From assembly GCF_004000865.1 (NCBI RefSeq), contig NZ_BIMB01000028.1, positions 26,807-90,806 of the forward strand: a stretch of 64,000 nt of DNA, given 5' to 3'. Numbering within the stretch: position 1 is the stretch's first letter; each line of letters opens with the position of its first letter. The translations under genes and the position numbers were made by a program. The notes beneath the pieces were generated by a model. The model worked only from the letters and a program-made list of their open reading frames with translations. It searched no databases and had not been told where the DNA came from. Origin of the DNA: Paenibacillus elgii NBRC 100335 (GTDB lineage Bacteria; Bacillota; Bacilli; Paenibacillales; NBRC-103111). Of the stretch, positions 7,347 to 16,019 are shown piece by piece.

Positions 7347-8360
7347 TCATCGCTTCGACTGACGCCAAAGCAAGTAAAGAAAATAAGGACCGCCGACGGC
7401 CGAAACGACCAGTCCGGCCGGAATTTCCATCGGCGGCACAGGTCCCCGGCCGAGCGCGTCCGCGACGAGAACGAGCAGCCCGCCAAGGAGCGCCGCCGTG
7501 GGGATCAAGATGCGATGGCGTCCCCCGACAAGCTGCCTGGCGGCATGCGGCACAATCAGTCCAACGAACCCGATCGTGCCCACCACGGCTACGGCCGAAC
7601 CGGTCAGCGCGACGGCCATCGCCAGCAGAGACGCCCGCAGAAGCTCGACTTTGACGCCGAGTCCAAGGGCGACCGGGTCGCCGAGGCGGATCACGTCCAA
7701 ATGAACGGCCAGCAGCCAGGCGAGCGGAATAAGAAGCAGCATCCAAGGCAGCACTTGCAGCACCTGGTCCCATGACCTGCCCCACAAGCTTCCGCTGAGC
7801 CAGATGAGCGCCGTGTTCACGTTGGGCGTCGCCCGCGACACCAGCAGGTGAATGCCCGAGGAGCAAAACGCGCTGACGGCCACCCCCACCAGCGCCAGCC
7901 GGACGGGAGCGACGCCTCTGCGATAAGCAAGCAAATACACGGCAAATGCGGCGGCAATACCGCCGCCGAAGGCCGCTGCCATGAGCGCGGAGGGCGCTGA
8001 CAGCGGCAGCAGCAGCGTCACGACGACCGCAGCCAGCCCCGCGCCTCCTGTAATGCCGAGCGTATCGGGAGCGGCGAGCGGATTGCGCATGACGCCTTGG
8101 GCGATGACGCCCGCGACGGCCAGACCGGCGCCGGCCAGCAGCGCCAGCGCGATGCGCGGGAGCCGGTAGTCGAAAATGATCGAAGCCGTGTTCGGGTCGC
8201 CTTGGCCGACGAGCGACGCCAGGATCGGCCCGATCCCGAGCTTTGCATCCCCGATGCCGATATTGGCTATGGCAAGAAGCAGGGTCGCGAGCGCCAGCAG
8301 GCCGAGGACGCCGGCGTTTCGCCGTCTGCCTGCCGCAACCGGAGCATGCTGTCCGTTCAT
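7347..8360 (-). CDS. FecCD-family siderophore ABC permease (second subunit)
   Basis: 337 residues of mostly hydrophobic helices, the normal BtuC/FecD/FhuG size. Family signatures include LPRIALALLAGAGLAVAGVIAQGVMRNPLAAPDTLGI near the N-terminus and GFVGLIVPHAAR (the coupling-helix region that contacts the ATPase) near 265. It forms the membrane channel for an iron-siderophore importer together with the upstream permease. Its ATG overlaps the stop of that gene by four bases, with AAGGAGGGG in front, so translation is coupled. The operon encodes no ATPase, so a shared ATPase elsewhere is presumably used. Confidence 0.93.
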   Translation of the reverse strand: MNGQHAPVAAGRRRNAGVLGLLALATLLLAIANIGIGDAKLGIGPILASLVGQGDPNTASIIFDYRLPRIALALLAGAGLAVAGVIAQGVMRNPLAAPDTLGITGGAGLAAVVVTLLLPLSAPSALMAAAFGGGIAAAFAVYLLAYRRGVAPVRLALVGVAVSAFCSSGIHLLVSRATPNVNTALIWLSGSLWGRSWDQVLQVLPWMLLLIPLAWLLAVHLDVIRLGDPVALGLGVKVELLRASLLAMAVALTGSAVAVVGTIGFVGLIVPHAARQLVGGRHRILIPTAALLGGLLVLVADALGRGPVPPMEIPAGLVVSAVGGPYFLYLLWRQSKR

Positions 8361-9406
8361 TCGTCGTTCCCCTCCTTGCGCCTGCGGCGGGCCAAATAAA
8401 TAAAATACGGCGTGCCGATCAGCGCCGTGACGACGCCAACCGGCGTCTCATACGGAAACAGCACGAAGCGGGAGGCGAGGTCCGCGAGCAGCAGCAGCAC
8501 CGCCCCGAGTAGAGCGGACAGCGGGATCACCGCCCGATAGTCCGCGCCGGTCAAATAACGCGCGATATGCGGCACGATCAGCCCGACAAAGCCGATCGGA
8601 CCGGCGACGGCTACGGACACGCCGGCCAGCAAGATCACAACAAGCGTGATCTTGCTCCGGGTCTTCCAGACACGCTGGCCCAGTCCCCGGGCCATGTCTT
8701 CGCCCAAGTTGAGGATGGAGGCCGAGCGCCCGAGCGCGAAGGCGACGGCAAGCGCGGGAACGCCCCACCAGAGGAGCGTTTGGACATGCTCCCACCTCCT
8801 CCCTGACACCGATCCTGCGAGCCAGAACAGCACGCTATCGGTTTTCGTTTCGTTGAAAATCAGCAGTGCCTGCGTCGCCGCCGACAGGATCGCTTGGATG
8901 GCCACTCCCGTCAGCGCCAGGTTGACCTCCATATGAGCTCCTTTAAAGGCGGAAGCCATCGCGAAGACGACAACCGCCGCTGCGGCTCCCCCTGCGAAAG
9001 CGGCTGCCACCGTATATCCGCCCGTCACAAACGGATACGTGACGGCCACAAAGACGACCGCCACCGATGCCCCGGCGTTGATCCCGAAGACGCCCGGCGA
9101 AGCAAGCGGATTGCGCGTCACGGCTTGCATCAATGCGCCCGCGACGGCCAGATTCGCCCCGACAAGCGCCGTGACAACCGTGCGGGGAATCCGGATGTTC
9201 CGGATAATACTGTGTGTCCGCGACCCGTCCTCGTGAAGCAGCGCGGTCAGAACGGACGAGATCGGCATCGACGTCGAGCCTACGGCAACGGACAGCAAGA
9301 GCGCCACCGTCAGCAGCACGAAACCGGCTGCGGCTACCAGAGCGATCCGGGCCGCGCGTCTGCGGACCGCTCTTGTTTCCGTATGCGGCTGTACGGAATA
9401 ATCCAC
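8357..9406 (-). CDS. FecCD-family siderophore ABC permease (first subunit)
   Basis: 349 residues starting at a GTG with AAGGGG about 10 bases ahead. A short charged N-terminus is followed by about ten hydrophobic helices. Signatures are RIPRTVVTALVGANLAVAGALMQAVTRNPLASPGVFGI and GFVGLIVPHIAR. It pairs with the downstream permease in a type II ABC importer that moves ferric siderophores through the cytoplasmic membrane. It lies downstream of the binding-protein gene and its Fur box, so the three genes are likely co-transcribed under iron control. Confidence 0.93.
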   Translation of the reverse strand: MDYSVQPHTETRAVRRRAARIALVAAAGFVLLTVALLLSVAVGSTSMPISSVLTALLHEDGSRTHSIIRNIRIPRTVVTALVGANLAVAGALMQAVTRNPLASPGVFGINAGASVAVVFVAVTYPFVTGGYTVAAAFAGGAAAAVVVFAMASAFKGAHMEVNLALTGVAIQAILSAATQALLIFNETKTDSVLFWLAGSVSGRRWEHVQTLLWWGVPALAVAFALGRSASILNLGEDMARGLGQRVWKTRSKITLVVILLAGVSVAVAGPIGFVGLIVPHIARYLTGADYRAVIPLSALLGAVLLLLADLASRFVLFPYETPVGVVTALIGTPYFIYLARRRRKEGNDE

Positions 9407-9467
9407 TAGTACCCGACCCCTTCGCTATCGAATCTGCCGAACTTGTACCAAGCGTATGAGGCCAAGG

Positions 9468-10493
9468 TCATTTGGCTGCGAATAGCAGCTTATCCGCCTG
9501 GTCGATCATCACATTCGCCCCCTGCACACTGCGGCGGAGCGACCAAGCGTACCGGTCCACCTCGTATACCTGCTTGTTCTTCACCGCCTTGAGGTCCTTC
9601 CACAGCGGGTCTTTCTCGATAGGCCGGCCACCCTCTTTGTCACGCTTGTCGCTCTCGGCGGACATCAGTACGATCGTGTCAGGATCGATCTCAAGAAGCT
9701 GCTCAAGTGTCAAATTGGCGTTCGTCGAAGTAGACGCGTATTTCGAAGCATCCTTCAACGCATACGTATACCCGAATTGCGTCAGCAGCTGCGAGGCGAA
9801 AAATTCCGGACTGCGTACGGCGATTTCGTTGTTCGTATTGCCGATGAGCAGCACGCTCGGCTTCCCTTGCGGCGCCTTGGCCTGCAGCGCTTTGAGCTTG
9901 GTCTTGTGAGCTTCGATCACCTTCTCCATCTCGCTGCGTTTCCCGACAGCGTCGGCGACCGTAAGCGCCGTCTTCAGCGTATCGTCGTAATCGGCGTTCA
10001 AGTTTTTCAAGGCGATCGTCGGCGCGATTTTGGACAATTCCGCATACACATTTTTATGCCGGTCCGTGTCCGCAATAATCAGATCGGGCTGCAGCATTTT
10101 GATCTTCTCCAGGCTGGGCTGCGCGCGGGTGCCTACCGGGGTGTAGCCCTCGATTTTTTTCAGCACCTCAGCAGCGATCAGGTTCGGTTTATTGTCGTCG
10201 GCGACGCCGGCCGGCTTCACGCCGACATCCAGCAGCGCGTCAATGAAGCCCAGCTCCAGCACGACAATCTTCTGCGGAGAGCTTGGAACCGGCGTTTCGC
10301 CAAGGTCATGCTTGATGGTTATCACGGCAGCGGAGCCTGCGTTTTTCGTCTCGGCCGATGCGGATTTCGTCTCCGTTGAAGCGGATTTGGCTTCGGCCGG
10401 CTTATCCGGCGTGCCTTCCTTGGAGCAGCCAAACAGCAAGGCGCTGATCAAGGCGACAGTAGCAATCAGAAAAAGTGACTTAAGAAGTTTCAC
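9468..10493 (-). CDS. Ferric-siderophore-binding lipoprotein
   Basis: 341 residues from the GTG at 10493, which has AAAGGGGA at a good distance and opens directly onto a signal peptide; an upstream in-frame extension covers the Fur box and is not coding. The lipobox is ISALLFGC. The mature protein has the FepB/FecB fold: KIVVLELGFIDALLDVGVKPAGV, then LEKIKMLQPDLIIAD, SVLLIGNTNNEIAVR, and DPLWKDLKAVKNKQVYEVDRYAWSL near the end. The linker after the cysteine is Ala/Ser/Glu/Thr-rich. It captures an iron-siderophore outside the membrane and hands it to the two FecCD permeases encoded downstream. Confidence 0.92.
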   Translation of the reverse strand: MKLLKSLFLIATVALISALLFGCSKEGTPDKPAEAKSASTETKSASAETKNAGSAAVITIKHDLGETPVPSSPQKIVVLELGFIDALLDVGVKPAGVADDNKPNLIAAEVLKKIEGYTPVGTRAQPSLEKIKMLQPDLIIADTDRHKNVYAELSKIAPTIALKNLNADYDDTLKTALTVADAVGKRSEMEKVIEAHKTKLKALQAKAPQGKPSVLLIGNTNNEIAVRSPEFFASQLLTQFGYTYALKDASKYASTSTNANLTLEQLLEIDPDTIVLMSAESDKRDKEGGRPIEKDPLWKDLKAVKNKQVYEVDRYAWSLRRSVQGANVMIDQADKLLFAAK

Positions 10494-10562
10494 GTTATGT
10501 ATCCCCTTTGCGTAGGTATAATCTTCCGGTCGGCACTCATTATAGCAAATCATCGTTATAGT

Positions 10563-10581
10563 GACAATGATTATCATTATC
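10563..10581 (-). promoter_or_regulatory. Fur box
   Basis: On the minus strand this reads GATAATGATAATCATTGTC, matching the classical Fur consensus GATAATGATAATCATTATC at 18 of 19 bases. It lies about 70 bases before the start of the siderophore-binding gene, so the operon should be repressed when iron is plentiful. Confidence 0.92.
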
Positions 10582-10730
10582 ATATAAATTCCCGTAACTT
10601 TTCCTCCCCGCACTTCGCGCCCGCTGTGGTCTGGAAATTTTTTCGAAAAAGGGTTTCCCCTGCAAACGCCGAATAGTTTAAGAGAGGAAGCCCACACCCC
10701 TAACATACATTTAGTAAGGAGGTATTTCCC

Positions 10731-12383
10731 TTGAATTCAACCGCCCGTCTGGGCAAATCTCTGATGCTCCTATCCTTGGCGCTGATGCTATGGTGTATCG
10801 GTCTTACAATTCCGGTACCCCAAGCGCAAGCGTCCTCCTATTCTTACGAGGCGGCTCCCAAAGGAACCGTCGGCGTCACCAAGCCGAATCTCACGTTTTA
10901 TTTCGATACCGATTTGACCTTTGCGCCTTCGTCTTACACCATGACGCTGAACGGGCAGAGCGTGCCTGCCAGTTACGACCATGACAAAGGGACATTCACC
11001 TACACGCCCGACAAAGACCTTGCGCCCGGAAATTACACCGTGCAAATGTCGATCACCTATCCCGGCTATAAGCCTATCGAGCAATCGTGGTCGTTTACCG
11101 TAGCGAAAGACGCGATCAGCCGTTTCGAAGCCCCTGCTCCGGAGGATCTGGCCGGACTCGCCGCCATTAACGACTACCGGGTGCTGTACGGACTTCCCCA
11201 GCTTCAAATGAACGATCGGCTTCTCGCAATGGCGAAGGCGCATGCAAAATATTTGGATGCGAATAAAATCGCCCAAGACGATAAAAGCGCGGAGAGCTTG
11301 CACAATCAGAACCTGAACAAACCCGGATTTTTCGGCCAATCGCCGCGGGAACGCGCCGCTTACTACGGGTATTCGGCCAAGCTCGGGGAAGACGCCGCGT
11401 ATCACGTGGGATCGATCGGTGAGACGGTCGACGTACTGTTCGACGCGCCGTATCATCGTTCCCCTTTCTTAAATCCGGATGCCAAAGAAGTCGGTATTGC
11501 TAAAATAGGCGATTACACGATCATCGAATTCGGTTTCGGATCAAGCGAAAATTCGCCGATCGTCGTCTCGCCGGCGGACGGGGAGCGGTATGTGCCGACG
11601 TCCTTTGACGGGAACGAAGCCCCGGACCCGCTGCGTATGCATACAGACGGCAATTACCCCGTCGGCTACCCGATCATGGCCCAATATTTCGGTGAAAATG
11701 TGGACAAAATCAAGCTGCTGAGCGCCGAACTGACCGATAACGCCAAGCAGAAAATCGACTTGTTCGCGAATTCGCCCGAAAACGACGACAAATTGGCCAA
11801 TGCCGTTATCGTGCTACCGCGCAAGCCGCTGCAAGCGGATCAGACTTATCTCGTCAAGCTGAGCCTGCAGGTGACCAAAAAAGACGGCACCACGACGACC
11901 GAGTCGAAAGAATGGAATTTCACGACGGAGCCGCTGCCGCAGCTCGGAAAAACGAAGCTGCACCGCAATGCGTCCGATTACCTCAAACAGGCGGTCACCG
12001 TGCTGCCGACTCAGCGTAAAGCCAGCTTCGGGCTGGATGATAGCAGCTATACGGTCGACGGCGTCTCCTTCCCGATGCAGCGGACGCCGGTCATCGTCGA
12101 CGGCTCCTCGTACTTGTATATCCGCGATCTGGCCGCGGCGCTCGGTGCGAACGTGGAATGGGACGAGCAGCAGCGCGCGGCGGTGTATACGAAAGGAACG
12201 CTTAAGGTCACGCTATACACGACGAGAAACGCCTACGAAGTGAACGGCGACCTGCGGCAAACCGATACGCCTGCCCGACTGGTTGGCGACAACACGATGG
12301 TCCCAGTCCGCCTGCTGGCCGAAGTGCTGGGGGCCAAAGTAGATTACGCCGAAGCTACGCGGACGGTTATGATTACTTACTGA
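10731..12383 (+). CDS. Secreted CAP/SCP-domain protein with stalk repeats
   Basis: 550 residues from a TTG start behind AAGGAGGT. After a signal peptide (LALMLWCIGLTIPVPQAQA) comes an Ig-like domain (about 40-130), then a CAP domain (about 140-285: LAAINDYRVLYGLPQL, MAKAHAKYLDAN, GEDAAYHVGSIGETVDVLFDAPYHRSPFLNP, IIEFGFG). A second Ig-like stretch follows, and the C-terminus has two stalk repeats (VDGSSYLYIRDLAAALGANVEW and TMVPVRLLAEVLGAKV). Bacterial CAP proteins such as YkwD are exported and bind wall or lipid ligands; some may act on them. The function here is open. It is divergent from the siderophore operon and ends at a strong terminator. Confidence 0.85.
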   Translation: MNSTARLGKSLMLLSLALMLWCIGLTIPVPQAQASSYSYEAAPKGTVGVTKPNLTFYFDTDLTFAPSSYTMTLNGQSVPASYDHDKGTFTYTPDKDLAPGNYTVQMSITYPGYKPIEQSWSFTVAKDAISRFEAPAPEDLAGLAAINDYRVLYGLPQLQMNDRLLAMAKAHAKYLDANKIAQDDKSAESLHNQNLNKPGFFGQSPRERAAYYGYSAKLGEDAAYHVGSIGETVDVLFDAPYHRSPFLNPDAKEVGIAKIGDYTIIEFGFGSSENSPIVVSPADGERYVPTSFDGNEAPDPLRMHTDGNYPVGYPIMAQYFGENVDKIKLLSAELTDNAKQKIDLFANSPENDDKLANAVIVLPRKPLQADQTYLVKLSLQVTKKDGTTTTESKEWNFTTEPLPQLGKTKLHRNASDYLKQAVTVLPTQRKASFGLDDSSYTVDGVSFPMQRTPVIVDGSSYLYIRDLAAALGANVEWDEQQRAAVYTKGTLKVTLYTTRNAYEVNGDLRQTDTPARLVGDNTMVPVRLLAEVLGAKVDYAEATRTVMITY

Positions 12384-12420
12384 TGGGGCGACCCTGTCAG
12401 AGCCAAACCCATCCATGCAA

Positions 12421-12461
12421 AAGGCACCGCATCCTGCCAAAACAGGAGCGGTGCCTTTTTT
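12421..12461 (+). terminator. Rho-independent terminator
   Basis: AAGGCACCGC (12421-12430) pairs with GCGGTGCCTT (12448-12457), with an inner CCTG/CAGG helix and a TTTTTTA tail. It lies between the convergent CAP and EzrA-like genes. Confidence 0.9.
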
Positions 12462-12470
12462 ATGCGCCGT

Positions 12471-14555
12471 CTATTCGTCTTCGTCTCCGCTATCCCCTCC
12501 GCCGTCATCGTCATCGGAAGCACGGGAAGTGCGAGAGGAACCGGAAGAGCCGGAGGAACCGAAGAATCCTGAGCTCGAGCTTGATGCGCTTGCCCGGCGT
12601 GCCGCCGCTACTCTTCGTTCTTCTTCGATTTCCCGCCGATACAGCCGTTTCATCTCGCTTATAATTTTATCCATATCATGACATTCATGGACAGCCTCGA
12701 TGTAGCGGCCTCCGGCAATAAGGCCTTCTACGCGCTGAATAACGGATGTATGAGGAGCGTCGAACCTTCGAACCTCGATCCTGGATCTTACCTTGGCGCG
12801 TGTGGAGCGGTAGCTCGATTGCGCTTGACCAAGCGCTTTTTCCGCCTGCCGCTTCTGATCCAGCCTCTGCTTGACGGTTCCGGCAAACTCATTGGCGAGA
12901 TCGGTTAGGCGGACAACATGCTGCTCAATCGCTCCGAGACGATAAGGCGGGACGAACAGCCGCTGATTCAGCTCGTTATTTAACGATTCCGCCCTTGCGA
13001 GCACCATGTCGACCTGGTCCGCCACGAGGAAGCGCAGATGGTTTTGTTTCACCTGCTTCACTGCCGCGTCAAGCGCCGACCACGCCTGCTCCTGTCTGCT
13101 TTTCAAGCTGCCGTAGCCCCGATCCAACTGCTCAATGGCGCTGCGGCAATTCCGCTGCATCTCCTCGGCCTCGCGCAGCCGTGCGAGCATGTCGTCCAAA
13201 GCGTGTCTGGCGGTATCGTAATCCTGGTGCTCGTCGTCGGATCGCCGTTTCACCTCGGGCAACTGCTGTTCCATCTGCTTCACATGCCGATCGATTGTCA
13301 CGTAACGCTCCCACATGTCCTGCCAATGCTCTTGAGCGTAGCATTGGCGCGTTCTCGCAAGCGCCGGCGCGAGCGCCGCGTCCGTTGTCCGGTATTCCCA
13401 CAGCTTCTTCTGCACAAGCTGAATGTCTTTCGGGTTCTGCTGGCGGAACGCCGCATGCCGCTGCGTCATCTCAACCGCAGCCTTTAAAAGGGCGCTGACT
13501 TGGGCAGCGGTGGTTCTAACCTGTTCAAGGCTGCCGGCCTTGAGATTTTCCAGCATGTCCTCCGACAGCCTCCGGGCCTCGGCAAGGCTCCCGTAAGGAT
13601 CGATATGAAGCAGATTTAAACAATGCTCTTCCACAAGCTTCTTCACTTTGGCCTCAGCTTGGTTCACCCGGCCCGGGAAAGCCCGGTATTCGTTCAGATA
13701 GACGCCAATGTCCTTCACGTCCCGGCTGATGCTTTGCAGCCGGGCTTCGGCTTGCGACGCAATCCGCTGCGCTCCGACCGGGTCGGGCCGCGCCGCATCG
13801 GACGCTTGCTTCAGCTCCTGCCGGAGCCGTTCCAGCTCTTCGTACGTTTGGTTCAGCGGAAATGCAAGCTCCGCTGTCCGGCTTTTCGCTTCGGCTTCTA
13901 CGGCGACACGCTGATCGGTAAGCCTCTGAAGCTGCGGCGATAGGGCTTGGGCCGCTTCCAGAACGCGGCGGACCTCGGCATGAACCTCCTTGAAGGACGC
14001 CCTCAACCGCTTGAGTTCGCCCTTCGAATCACGGATAAACCGCGAGAGCTTGACGAAGTGGAGAAAGAAAATTTTCGTTTCCGTTAACACAGTCAACCGC
14101 CGGCTAACAGCCACCGTAAGGTTAGCCAGCCGCTCGTCTGCTTGCTTCACGATCGATTCGGTGCTTCCCCTTGCATTCCCTTCGTAAGGTCTTAACTCTT
14201 CCACCGCGCTCATCATGTTTACCAGCAGACGCTGCGCCCCACGGCGAAGCCTTCTGACCCTCAGCTTGTAGACAAGTCCGCAGCCGAGTACGACAAGTAA
14301 AACCAGTACCGTACCCAGCACCAGGAAGAACGTACCGGCAGAAATGGTAATCTTCCCTGACTGCGGGGCATCCGCCGGAGCAGGAACCGAAGACGGCGTT
14401 TCCTGCGGTTTCTCTGCAGGCGGCTGTACCGCCTGATCAGGCTTGGCCGGAGCATTCTCCGAAGGCACGCCGCCTGCAGGAGCCGGGTCGGCCAGCGCGT
14501 TCTGGTGAACCAGCAACCCTAACGCCAGCATGACGCCGAGTAGTATTTTTTTCAT
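12471..14555 (-). CDS. Membrane-anchored long coiled-coil protein, EzrA/TPM-tail-like
   Basis: 694 residues. A signal peptide (MKKILLGVMLALGLLVHQNALA), a Pro/Ala-rich linker of about 45 residues, one membrane segment (about 73-95), then some 550 residues of heptad-rich coiled coil. The extreme C-terminus is Ser/Gly-rich and ends in an acidic run (DDDDGGGDSGDEDE). GAGGTGGA precedes the ATG. The coiled-coil region resembles EzrA-type septation-ring regulators and the C-terminal half of longer proteins that carry an extracellular TPM domain. Here that domain is absent and only the linker remains outside. A role in envelope or division organisation is plausible but unproven. Confidence 0.65.
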   Translation of the reverse strand: MKKILLGVMLALGLLVHQNALADPAPAGGVPSENAPAKPDQAVQPPAEKPQETPSSVPAPADAPQSGKITISAGTFFLVLGTVLVLLVVLGCGLVYKLRVRRLRRGAQRLLVNMMSAVEELRPYEGNARGSTESIVKQADERLANLTVAVSRRLTVLTETKIFFLHFVKLSRFIRDSKGELKRLRASFKEVHAEVRRVLEAAQALSPQLQRLTDQRVAVEAEAKSRTAELAFPLNQTYEELERLRQELKQASDAARPDPVGAQRIASQAEARLQSISRDVKDIGVYLNEYRAFPGRVNQAEAKVKKLVEEHCLNLLHIDPYGSLAEARRLSEDMLENLKAGSLEQVRTTAAQVSALLKAAVEMTQRHAAFRQQNPKDIQLVQKKLWEYRTTDAALAPALARTRQCYAQEHWQDMWERYVTIDRHVKQMEQQLPEVKRRSDDEHQDYDTARHALDDMLARLREAEEMQRNCRSAIEQLDRGYGSLKSRQEQAWSALDAAVKQVKQNHLRFLVADQVDMVLARAESLNNELNQRLFVPPYRLGAIEQHVVRLTDLANEFAGTVKQRLDQKRQAEKALGQAQSSYRSTRAKVRSRIEVRRFDAPHTSVIQRVEGLIAGGRYIEAVHECHDMDKIISEMKRLYRREIEEERRVAAARRASASSSSSGFFGSSGSSGSSRTSRASDDDDGGGDSGDEDE

Positions 14556-14652
14556 CCTTCCACCTCGTCCGCATCGGTGTTATAGGAAGATTATACTAGA
14601 AACGGAGGCAGGCCAACATCCTTTTTTGTCGGATTATGGCACTGTTAGAGCA

Positions 14653-14680
14653 ACAAAAAAGGCACCCGAAGGCGCCTTGT
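14653..14680 (-). terminator. Terminator of the AI-2E transporter gene
   Basis: On the minus strand AAGGCGCC and GGTGCCTT form a hairpin around CTTCGGG, with one G-U pair, followed by TTTTTTG (14653-14660). Confidence 0.82.
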
Positions 14681-14723
14681 CTTAAGTTTCAAGCTTTATG
14701 ACTTTACCCAACCAGCTTCCCGC

Positions 14724-15743
14724 TCATCCCTTGCCAGAGCGTTCATCCACGTTCACGTCGAGAATGTCCAGCAGGAAGACGAACACCGGAATCCCGATAA
14801 TGAGCCCCCATACCCCGAAATAATGCTCAGAGAAGATGAGGATGATGAACGTATAGAACATCGGCAGATTCGTTTTGGACGACATCAGCTTCGGGTTCAG
14901 GAAATACCCTTCCAGGAAATGCAGGATGGTAATCATCACGATCACATAGATGACCATCAGCAGGCCGCCCAGCGTATAGCCGATAATGCAGAGCGGAATA
15001 AGTGAAATAATAACGCCCGCCACCGGGATCAAACTGAGCAGGAACACCATGATCGACAGCGCGAACAAGTACGGATACCCCAGTATCCATAACCCAATCG
15101 CAGTAAAAATCGTATTGAACACGGCGATCAGCAGCTGCGCTTCGATCACCTTGCCGAAGGAAAGCACGAACTTCCGGCCGAAATACTCCAGCTCGTTATA
15201 GAGCCAAGCGATTTTGCTCGTTTTAAATTTCGAGGTGAATCGGACGATGCGGTTCTTTTCCAGGATGAAGAAGAGGCTGAGCAGCAGCGCGAAAATAAAT
15301 GTCGTTCCCCAGTTGCTGATCTTGAGCACATATTCGAAGCCTTGCTTCACATACGATTGCAGATTCAATTCCTTCAAGATGCCCGCGATCCATCTGGACA
15401 GCTCATCATCCGGGTGAGGCGAGTTCATCAGTGAAAACACGACGTCGTACAGCTGTTTGATTTGGACGATAACCTTGGGCAGATTGTGAGCGATCGCCCA
15501 GCCCAACAGGCCGCAAATGATCAAATACAGCAAGATCACAACGGTCTTGCTGTTGATCCGGATGAAACGGTTCAACTGCGCCGTGACATACCCTTGCAGA
15601 CGGTACATGATGAAGGTGAACAGGAAGGTCAGCAGCACCAAATTCAGCATATCCCGAATTTGGAACAGCAAAAAGCAAACTATGAGCAATATGGCGAATC
15701 TTCTTACCGTCAGGTTGGTAAACATCGTTTTAAGCCATTCCAT
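14724..15743 (-). CDS. AI-2E family transporter (PerM/UPF0118)
   Basis: 339 residues, the standard length for the family, with about eight membrane helices. Typical features are a long amphipathic region after the third helix (HNLPKVIVQIKQLYDVVFSLM) and the conserved C-terminal half (LSLIPVAGVIISLIPL, LEGYFLNPKLMSSKTNLPMFYTFIILIFSEHYFGVWGLIIGIPVF). AGGAGA sits 8 bases before the ATG. The family includes exporters of AI-2 and Na+/H+ antiporters, so the substrate is not known. It is a single-gene unit with a consensus SigW-type promoter at 15794-15822, suggesting expression under envelope stress. Confidence 0.88.
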   Translation of the reverse strand: MEWLKTMFTNLTVRRFAILLIVCFLLFQIRDMLNLVLLTFLFTFIMYRLQGYVTAQLNRFIRINSKTVVILLYLIICGLLGWAIAHNLPKVIVQIKQLYDVVFSLMNSPHPDDELSRWIAGILKELNLQSYVKQGFEYVLKISNWGTTFIFALLLSLFFILEKNRIVRFTSKFKTSKIAWLYNELEYFGRKFVLSFGKVIEAQLLIAVFNTIFTAIGLWILGYPYLFALSIMVFLLSLIPVAGVIISLIPLCIIGYTLGGLLMVIYVIVMITILHFLEGYFLNPKLMSSKTNLPMFYTFIILIFSEHYFGVWGLIIGIPVFVFLLDILDVNVDERSGKG

Positions 15744-15793
15744 ACATTTAATCTCCTGTTCCGCCGGAATAAGGAATAAAACTTCCCATGCAG

Positions 15794-15822
15794 TATACGA
15801 AGCAAAGGGAACGAAAGTTTCA
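15794..15822 (-). promoter_or_regulatory. Consensus SigW-type ECF promoter of the AI-2E gene
   Basis: On the minus strand: TGAAAC (15817-15822), 17 bases, CGTATA (15794-15799). Both hexamers match the published SigW consensus exactly. It lies about 50 bases upstream of the ATG. The -10 differs from the TGAACC/CGCCTATA sites in the left part of the window, so a different ECF factor is implied. Confidence 0.75.
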
Positions 15823-16019
15823 GGGAAACGCGCCCGATTGACATAAATATTTCAAAAGGCAAAGAGACAGCACGGGAACGTGTCCCGCTGTCCGGGCTTG
15901 CGTGCCCTAGGAAAAAGAACATCATAAGATCCCGCGGCCCGTCAACGTGAGGATCGCCTTCTTCCACGGCTTCATTAGCTTTTATCGTCCTTTTTTCGTT
16001 TTTTATTCAGTTTTGTTGT

